Positions 55,983 to 64,000 of a stretch of DNA of 64,000 nt are shown here, in pieces (position 1 is the stretch's first letter; each line of letters opens with the position of its first letter). A model generated the notes under the pieces. The model saw only the letters and a list, made by a program, of their open reading frames with translations. It made no database searches and was not told the DNA's origin. The stretch covers positions 4,114,499-4,178,498 of the forward strand of contig NW_002060949.1 in the NCBI RefSeq assembly GCF_000150275.1. The letters are read 5' to 3'. This stretch comes from Trichoplax adhaerens (Eukaryota; Placozoa; Uniplacotomia; Trichoplacea; Trichoplacidae). The translations under genes and the position numbers were made by a program.

Positions 55983-57726
55983 ATGAATTCAAAAACCATG
56001 GTAATCTTTGCCGCTCTCTTGCTTGCCCTTGCTGTTATGCAAGCCGAAAGTTCCGATATTGTTTTAAAAAACGATGCCAAGACATCTATTTGCACACCAG
56101 AAGCTTTCGAATGGCTTATCAACCATTGCCCGACAAGATCCGCTGCTCGTCGAGCCATCCGAAGACTAGAAAGTAAGTCAATTAATCATTGACTGTCTGT
56201 AACAAATATCTAATACAAGGATACCACTCCGAATTATTTTTAACTTAAATGTATAGCACTAGATATATTCGAGTAAATATGGATATTTAATCCTGTACTA
56301 CCTCTTATCGTAATTTTATAATTTGATTTACAAACAGCCAAAGCTATCTGTATAGTTACTTAGACTATACCTAGTTAAATTCGAAACTTCTCACTTAAGT
56401 AAATATTTTAATTAGAAGTGCGCGTTGAAATGAAACCTATAATATGTATTACAACTTTAATATTCTCTTTTACTTCAATTTTAATATCATATGCTTGCAA
56501 ATCTATCTGCTTAAACGTTAGTGCCATTATACTGATCGACTTTATATGCTTAATAAGATATAAAATAGCAGTATAAGGTTTGTAGTATACAATGATATTA
56601 CAAACAAATGTCACTTCTATATACTTTAATCTAGATAGTTAGCTAGCTAGTCACACGAGTTGTAACAGGTATATTACAGATTCTTCAGTAACTTCCTGTG
56701 ATAAAATCCGATCATGAAAACTCAAAATCTGTAGAAAATTAGAACTTTATTAGGTCTAATACAAGATTATCTACACACAGCTCTACTCTAGCCGAAAAAA
56801 CTGCTGAAAGGCTTCTAGAAAGAACAAACAGATAATTTAATGTCGCCTGCTTTTATATTCTCCGCAACCTTCGCAGCTATAATCAGCATAGCAAAATTTT
56901 ACCTTATTTTACACATAATCAATTTAATATTAAGTAACACTATTTTACAGTGGACCATCATTAATCCAATATGGGAACGATTACGGTATTTTCGTAGATA
57001 TTATTCCTACCACTCAAAATATAATGAACTAACCATATCCTAATATATGATTTACTGTTTTATTTTTACCTCTAACTTTATTAGTAGCTCAACATCTTAC
57101 TGTATACAGTCATCCGTACTCTAGTATAGAGTCTGCCATTTCAGTCTATAGTTATGGGCTACTAAATATATCGTAAGATAAATATAGAAAAGACACTGCC
57201 GTACATCATACTAAACATGGTTAATTGTCTACAATCACAATACTGAGTTACTTTATGCTTCCTATTAATCATTAATGTCCATTTTTTATTACAATTTTCC
57301 TATCCCTTATAAGAAATTATTTCGCCCTCTAAGGATAGATGCACTTTAATTCATTCTTAGCGAGTTATTGTACAGTACATCTCTTGATTCAGAGTCCGCA
57401 CTACGTCCTATGATATAGGCTGAACATGTAATACTTTTTACAATTTTAAGATTGTTATCACGATACATTTATAATTCGGGATATTTCGATTTTATACAAT
57501 GATCAATACTTTAAAAATACGGCCAGCATACTTGAAGCCAATGAATATAGTACCCTAGACTTTAAATCGAAATCTAATATATGACTATTATGTTGATCTG
57601 GCATTACTAGGAGGAGATTCTGAAGGTGCCTACAACGATATTGGCATGCGACGCATTTTACGTAGCATCGGCGATTGTTGTGGTGTGCCAGGCTGCTCTG
57701 ATTCTGAACTTCTAACATACTGCTAG
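55983..57726 (+). CDS. ILP: Insulin-like peptide prohormone 1
   Basis: Secreted insulin/relaxin superfamily prohormone of 101 residues. Exons 55983-56172 and 57611-57726 are joined in phase 1 inside the connecting peptide, the classical insulin-gene intron position. The signal peptide is about 1-23. The B-chain core, Cys37 to Cys49, has the canonical 11-residue spacing (CTPEAFEWLINHC). Arg-rich processing sites follow (RR at 56-57 and 60-61, and RR shortly before the A chain). The A chain has CysCys86-87, Cys92 and Cys101; the CC-to-Cys gap is four residues rather than the usual three, and the last gap is the usual eight. There are six mature cysteines, enough for the insulin disulfide set. 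The acceptor at 57611 is one of three nearby AGs that all preserve frame. Starting at ATG 55932 would bury the signal peptide behind 17 residues, so 55983 is preferred. Confidence 0.92.
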
Positions 57727-60700
57727 ATGTAGTTCAGACTTAGCCGAAATTAGAGATATCAATCGGACTAGGTGCAACTCTATCATTCTACAAGAAACTG
57801 AAACACTAACCAGATAGATAGACTGCAACTGCACATATAAATACATGTTTAATGTACCTAAAAGATATTAGTTCAGTTCTGCTAGCCATTTACAGTATCT
57901 ATCTGCTCTACAGCCATATCCAAATGGGTTAATGTCGTGTATGTCACAACTGCTTACTAATTCTGTATTGTAGATTTAAAGAATAGCAATATTACGTAGT
58001 AATTCACAGTGTTATGCTATCTTCCATGTAGTAGAACTCTTCCATTATGTACGGGTATGTTGACTTAATTCTAACATTTAAACACAAATAAATTTCACAG
58101 CTTACTTAGCATTTCGGAAGAGAATTAATGTGTCATTAAAGCCGACAGTAACCTATAATAATCGATTAATTATAAGCATGAACTAAGATACTAAAAGTTA
58201 AATCATTATTAAGTACAGAGCGAAGAATTTTACTCTACCTCTAATGTATAAGTGCAATATGTTAGCTTGTAGCTATCGAATATCGTATATCATAAAAAGA
58301 AAAACTGTATCGAATAAAGCATATTTAGTCACCATTATTAAACCGTTGATTCACAATTCTTTTTTATAATGAAGCTCTGAAATAGGGTGTTGTACTATAC
58401 TATAAAGATATTTCAATATTTAATTTCCTAGTAGGGAAACACCTGCCACAAGGCAGCCTTTCCTTTAGGTATTGATATGACACAATTAATTCATGACTAG
58501 TTAAGAAGTATTCTAGATGCTATCCAGTTTTTATCTACGTACTAAATTTCTGCATTTGCTACAGAACTACTGCATTTCCTTTTATCAATATCTAGTGCTG
58601 ATCGTTATTTTTTATTCCTATAATTAATTTCTACATATGCTCACTGTCCTATTTTACGGTGACGATCAAGGAATCTCGAAAGCTAAGACTAAATGTCACT
58701 AAAATTGGATAGCAATTTTTCACGTCATAACATAAGCTTAATCATAACTAAAAAATGATGTAATCTTTCATCGATTAGTACGGTAGCTCCTTGTCGTAAC
58801 GAAACTTAACCATATAAATATAGAACTTATGTAATGTAGATTGTAATCTCTAGAGCTTAAGGGATTTAACTTCTGTATAATACTTTATCGCAATAATATT
58901 TACCGTGTAGGAATGAATATGATCGCAATTAGAAAATCTTTCTCCGGTTGGTAATGTTAATCCTAACACGGAAGATTTTGCTACGGAGATGTGAAAGGAA
59001 ACCACATCCAACGTAATTTATGACATAAATTTTATATTTGTAACGCAAAATCTAAATTTAATCGTAATGTATTACTCTATCGAGGTGACTACAGATTTTC
59101 TTTACGTAAGATTAACCATCATCGTTATTTTTCCTTAAACTTTACCCAAATGTAGCAAAAATTTTACCAACTTGGAGATATATTTAAATCGTGTCTTATA
59201 TGACCTAAATTTATATTCCATCCTTTCTTTGCCTATAGTTATAATTATGATCGTAGTTAGATTACAAAGGAAGTAACTAATTCATAAAGAAAATAAATTA
59301 ATTAGAAAAAAGAGCATTATGATTTCCTGCAAGACATGTTAAAGATGTACAGTACTGCTTTTGTAACTATCTATTTCACTACCTAATAAGTCAAACATTG
59401 TATCTGCCCATGAATATCTAATAACTGCAATTCATTAGATGCAAGCTATTGGAAATAAACACAGTAAACGTATTCATCCCTTACCAATAAGAATCTATTA
59501 AATTATTAGTAAGAAAGCATGATTGACGAGTATACATTAATTCTGGTCATAATTTTTATGGTCATATTGGTAACTCTTTTATTCTGTATGGAGTACAATT
59601 ATGGATAATTTATATCTTGAATGATAAAACTGATCACCATTTCCGGAACTGTTTAAAATGTTATCAAATGGCTAACAAAATTTCTTGGCATAACCAGAAT
59701 AGGATTATACTGAATGTAATAATATTCATTAGGATCTCCATCCTTATTAAATTATTCCATTAATGTAATTACCCTTGCGATCAATATTTCTTTTGTACGT
59801 TACTGTCTTTTAGCTTCTGCCTTTGTGGTATTTAAATAGAACATTGTCTACTACACCTACCATTATGTTAGCAATTATTATGTACCAAATCTAATTCAAA
59901 ATACCACTACTGAAAAACCGGCCTATGCCTCTTCTTAGCGTTAATTAAAAACTCTCCAAGCATTTTGTCCACCACTCGAAAATAGGTACAAAGCTTTAAT
60001 GTACTATCATCTACGTAATTACTTCATTATCACCATTGTCGTACAAGGATTACATAGAGTATATCTAATATTAGTCTTAGCAATTATTAAATTACTGGTC
60101 ACATATACCAGCTTATTCTCATAAACAGTCCTTGCAAGTAGTAAATAACCGAGATGATGGTACACACATACATCTGTATAACTAATCGATAATTACATGT
60201 CAAATAAAAAATATTGTGTTTAAGCGCAATAATTCTTCTACATTTATATTAAATCAATCATTATATGATTGTGAATGTTACAATTTATTTTCTTATTGTT
60301 AGTGAAATTGCAGCGCTTAATTTAATCAAGCCCAAGATGGTCTAGTTATTTTAAAATTAAATAAATTTGGATTAGTTATAATTAATACAGTAGATGTACA
60401 GTACTGTAATATTAGAGCATAAAAAATTCAGAGCTATTTATTCTCTAAGATTTAGATTAGGATCAACATCTTTTGAATCCAGGTAAATTTTACCGATCAC
60501 TAAAAAATAACAACGTATTAAATTCAGGTTATCATCTTTAAAAGTAGAAGTACAAATAAATAGTGCGTAATGAAATGACGTAATATTTTTAATTTTCTTT
60601 GAATCTTACTATATTCCACACATAGCGATCTATTAGTCCACCCACCACTAGAAAAGGTTTTTGTAATTCATAAAACTGTAAATTAAAATACCAGAACAAA

Positions 60701-62590
60701 ATAGCTATATAATTATGAACTATAGGACATTCATGTAATGATATAGTTCAAGGTATAATTTAATAACTGAATTTCGCAAAAAAATCAAGTGTTATCGTGA
60801 TATAGTGGATTATAGCAATGCACGACCTAACATTTAAATAATTAATTAAAACAGGCTCATAAAACCTTATGGTGCAGGAAAAACTAAAATATGCGCCTCG
60901 CTGTATTTTGCTATACTAACAATAGTGATCAATAGTACGTCAATAACCAAAATGATCAAATATTCAAAGTGAATTTGCCTTAATTAATCTTGAACTACCG
61001 GGTGATGGAACTCTTGGTAAAGGTCAATGCAATGGATTGTATGACTAATGCATCATAATAACACTCCGGAAAACTGTAGTTATTTCATCACAGTGGCAAA
61101 TTTCATCTCTATCGCAACAAAACTACAAGTTGTTACCGCTATATATCTCGGCTAAAGTAAATCAATAATAGAATCTGTTATTACCTATATCTTACCATTA
61201 CAACAAAGTCAAACTAGGCTAGAGACGGGCTTTGGGACAAATACTGCTCAGAGCATAGCATAAAGTAGGAAAGTGTCATATCTAGATAAATTTAGGGTAT
61301 AATATCGGATTGCTATATTTAGCTAGGTAGAATGAGTCCGGATAAATTAAGTAATCATGTTTTAATATCTTAATTTTATTGTAAAGATATTCATTAGGTC
61401 AAACATTACTTAAAAATAAATTTGACGCAATCAATAAATAACATTTGTGCAGACTGATAATTATTACATGCATGTATCAAATGCTTGAAGTTTATTTTAT
61501 AGAATCCAATAGTTATATTTAGCTACGGATCTAGACACCGTATTTTCAAAATTTTGGTACCATACGTGATGAAGCAATTTGAGTTAAGTAAAAGTTTGAA
61601 ATGATTTTTTCCCATAAATTAATATTAATAAAGGAAGTTTAAATAAGTATAAGCACCACTAATGGAACATGGTCTTGCAGCATGGTTGTATTAAAATCAG
61701 ACTAAAATTAGACTAATTTTAATTATCATCTTCGTCTTAAGTTAGATAACTGTATTAGATAATCTCTTTACTGCAAAATTTCAACCTTTCTGGTTTAAAA
61801 ATGTTACTTCATGCCTAATAACTCTTTATATTATATTAGTCATGATTAAATGTGATAATTACAGAAAATAATTCAGATTAAAAATTTCTTTCCATCCCAT
61901 CAGACAAATCCTTATATTCATAATTTAAAGCTTATACACATCTGATTTAAAATAATGTTAGTTACATTTATTTATCATCATTATTTACTAAAAATAAACA
62001 TATGTAACTAATAATAGAGATTAATTAATATTACTGTATGTTAATACTTAAGATCGAAAGAAATTTTTAATTCTATCGTTTAAGGAAATGCATTTATTAT
62101 TTTATTAAAGTAATTTCTGTTATTAATAATTAACTTACTATATTACTAAAACATATTCTATTTACTATAGAAGCTAATATGACGACATGATAGCTAAAAA
62201 TAGCTAACAGCGTATGATAATTTCGTAGTTACACAAATACTACCCCGTGAATACTAGAATTTCTTTCCTTTAATTGAGTTTTATTACCGATGTCTGTCGG
62301 TGTGCATCATCAACATAAAACCATAGCATGTTTACCATTTTATGAAGTACCTGTAAATCATCAGCTAAAATTATTTAGCTTTTCTACAGTGTTTATCTGC
62401 TTTAGCATACATGTCTTTCATACTTAATCATTAACAATTCATCGAGAGAACTTCAATTAAATAATATTTATATATAAGCTCACTAATGAAAGCATGTCAA
62501 GCCTATATTGTGATCAATTTATTGATTTGCTATTTACCGCCCTCTTACCGGATCACCTGATAACAAAAATTTTGTTTATGCATATCTCAA
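57727..62590. other. Spacer between the two insulin-like genes
   Basis: No third insulin-like B or A chain was found by eye on the + strand, and no other gene is recognised. A TACAGTACTGTA palindrome lies at 60397-60408. Confidence 0.45.
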
Positions 62591-62600
62591 TTTCTGAAGG

Positions 62601-62607
62601 TATAAAA
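62601..62607 (+). promoter_or_regulatory. TATA box of second insulin-like gene
   Basis: TATAAAA lies 30-40 bases ahead of a short likely 5' UTR exon (about 62632-62687). That exon ends at a GTAAGC donor and is joined to the coding exon at an acceptor before 62917. Confidence 0.65.
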
Positions 62608-62631
62608 GCCCAAGACTTTACGTCTATATCA

Positions 62632-62687
62632 CAGAATTTATATCCAAACGATCAAATCGCAAACATCAAGTAATTCTACCTTCAACA
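62632..62687 (+). other. Likely 5' UTR exon of second insulin-like gene
   Basis: Inferred from the TATA box just upstream and the GTAAGC donor at 62688. The intron to the CTATCTAG acceptor at 62916 is about 230 bases. It parallels the layout of the first insulin-like gene, but with a far shorter intron. Confidence 0.5.
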
Positions 62688-62941
62688 GTAAGCTTACGAA
62701 AGAAAATTTTTAATATCTTAAATTCTTATCTACTTAATTTATACATGTAACACTGTCAAATTGCATTAAACGTTGCAGAAAAAGCGCTTACAGAAGCATT
62801 ACTATAGAAGAAATGTTAATTGTCTACTGTAAATTTTAGAAATTAAACAGTTTTAACCAATTTTTAATATTCAAATAGCATATGATTTAATCATTACTTA
62901 TTTATTTCCTATCTAGCGATCGCTTAATTTTTTAAAACAAA

Positions 62942-63437
62942 ATGGGATCCCGCCAAATCACTTTAATTGCCTTGATTCTTCTTGCATTTATCATTATTGA
63001 CGTCAATTGCAGTGAACCACGGCAATTCTGTGCTCCTGATTGCTTCGACTGGCTAGTAGAAAATTGTCCTCCATTTAATCCTGCCAGATCAGGTATATAT
63101 AGCAATCGATCAAAAGAAGTTGCGGCTTAGTATTGTACTTCTACGAGTTGTTAGGAACTACAAGAAAATTAAGTTTAATTCCATAACAGTACGTGATAAT
63201 GCTTCTATCGTAAATAGTTCTATGTGTAGAATACATCAAAGCTACATTATTCTATCATGATTTCTTCTATATACTTAATTTTTTGAATTCTTTTAATATG
63301 TTACTGTAGCTATTGGATTAAGGCATTCCTTCCATCATATTCGAAACATCTACCGTCACGTTGCTCGAGATCTTCATGCTGACTGCTGTGAACAACCTGG
63401 TTGTACTGAAGAAACCGTTATTAATTACTACTGCTAG
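62942..63437 (+). CDS. ILP: Insulin-like peptide prohormone 2
   Basis: Second insulin-superfamily prohormone, 92 residues. Exons 62942-63092 and 63310-63437 are joined in phase 1 within the connecting peptide, as in the first gene. The signal peptide is about 1-23. The B chain has Cys30 and Cys42 (11-residue spacing) plus an extra Cys34, in FCAPDCFDWLVENC. The connecting peptide is short, and single Arg rather than clear dibasic sites precede the A chain. The A chain has CC, four residues, Cys, nine residues, Cys (CCEQPGC...YYC). This gives seven mature cysteines, one more than insulin needs, so an intermolecular disulfide or a rearranged pattern is possible. The start is well set: acceptor before 62917 and no in-frame ATG upstream in that exon. 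Confidence 0.92.
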
Positions 63438-63705
63438 CATCAGAGGAATACCGTCCAACCAATATCAAGATCTAATCTATCAATAATATTTAAATAGATT
63501 GACTGAAATTTATATTATGTAAATTTTTCTCCATTTCAAGGGTAACAAATTTCATTTAATCGATCAGCGTTTTACAGGCCAACTTAGTAAATTGCTTCCA
63601 TATATTTTGCGGAAATCAAGAGCCAGTATGATTTTCAAATCTTAGTGTATCTATTTTAAATTTATTGCAGAAACATCCTACGTCACCAATGCGTTTCTAT
63701 ACCAA

Positions 63706-63813
63706 GATAAAGCTCTATGGAAAAATCCATAAAATGTTAATAAAGTAAATTTCAAATAAGATAAAAGTTCTATGGAACAATCCATTAAATATTAATAAAG
63801 CAAACTTCAAATC
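63706..63813 (+). repeat. Two 54 bp tandem units with poly(A) signals, after insulin-like gene 2
   Basis: Units start at 63706 and 63760 (GATAAA..(C/T)TCTATGGAA). Each contains ATCCAT(A/T)AAAT and TTAATAAAG. The AATAAA hexamers, about 300 bases past the stop codon, could be alternative polyadenylation signals of the second insulin-like gene. Confidence 0.7.
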
Positions 63814-64000
63814 AAATGATTGTGGACTGTACAAAATAGAGATTTAATTCCATCGCTTATCCATCATAAGAGAATTACTATTCCAACGAGATGATTTTTG
63901 CGTCTTTAATTTAAAGTAATTAACTACCCATATCCTAAAGTACCTAATTTTCGTCTACAATGTTATATACCGATTCCATATTCTACATGTAAACTTTTCT

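Noticed and set aside
55955-56158. 67-codon frame on the - strand
   Set aside because: Antisense shadow of the first coding exon of insulin-like gene 1.
1-64000. CRISPR arrays, operons, bacterial promoters or terminators, complete transposons
   Set aside because: The tandem arrays have diverged units without spacers, the genes are spliced, and no transposase, reverse transcriptase or terminal-repeat pair was seen. tRNA or other structured RNA genes could not be assessed reliably by eye.

Overview
This is AT-rich (roughly one third G+C) eukaryotic nuclear DNA with many short, GT-AG-spliced exons. The gene families are animal: SID-1-type membrane proteins, a heparan sulfate sulfotransferase, calcium- and integrin-binding (CIB) EF-hand proteins and insulin-like peptides. 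Low G+C, compact genes with introns mostly of 50-500 bp, and this gene set together suggest an early-branching animal. A placozoan (Trichoplax/Hoilungia type) is my best guess; that is inference, not proof.

Layout. 1-5.4 kb: no gene found. 5.4-29.9 kb: three SID-1 family genes in tandem on the + strand (5470-10701, 14457-21111, 23844-29866). Each could be built by eye as 25 coding exons with open reading throughout, giving 788, 800 and 748 residues. Exon lengths and intron phases are almost identical between them. 32.7-34.5 kb: a three-exon heparan sulfate 2-O-sulfotransferase-like gene on the - strand, followed by decayed tandem copies of its own 3' end. 37.5-49.5 kb: two CIB genes arranged head to head (37500-39909 on -, 43432-49521 on +), each with eight coding exons, encoding 191 and 188 residues. 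54.6-63.5 kb: two insulin-like prohormone genes on the + strand (101 and 92 residues), each with a TATA box, a likely 5' UTR exon and a phase-1 intron inside the connecting peptide.

How the parts relate. The window is mainly a record of local duplication: a SID-1 triplet, a CIB pair, an insulin pair, and several tandem arrays with 54-255 bp periods in introns and flanks. The SID-1 proteins should sit in endolysosomal or plasma membranes and act in nucleic-acid or lipid handling. The sulfotransferase should act in the Golgi on heparan sulfate. The CIB proteins are probably myristoylated calcium sensors, and the insulin-like peptides are secreted signals. I see no evidence that these groups form one pathway. 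Two short motifs recur more often than expected by chance: TACAGTACTGTA and ATACGAGTAT.
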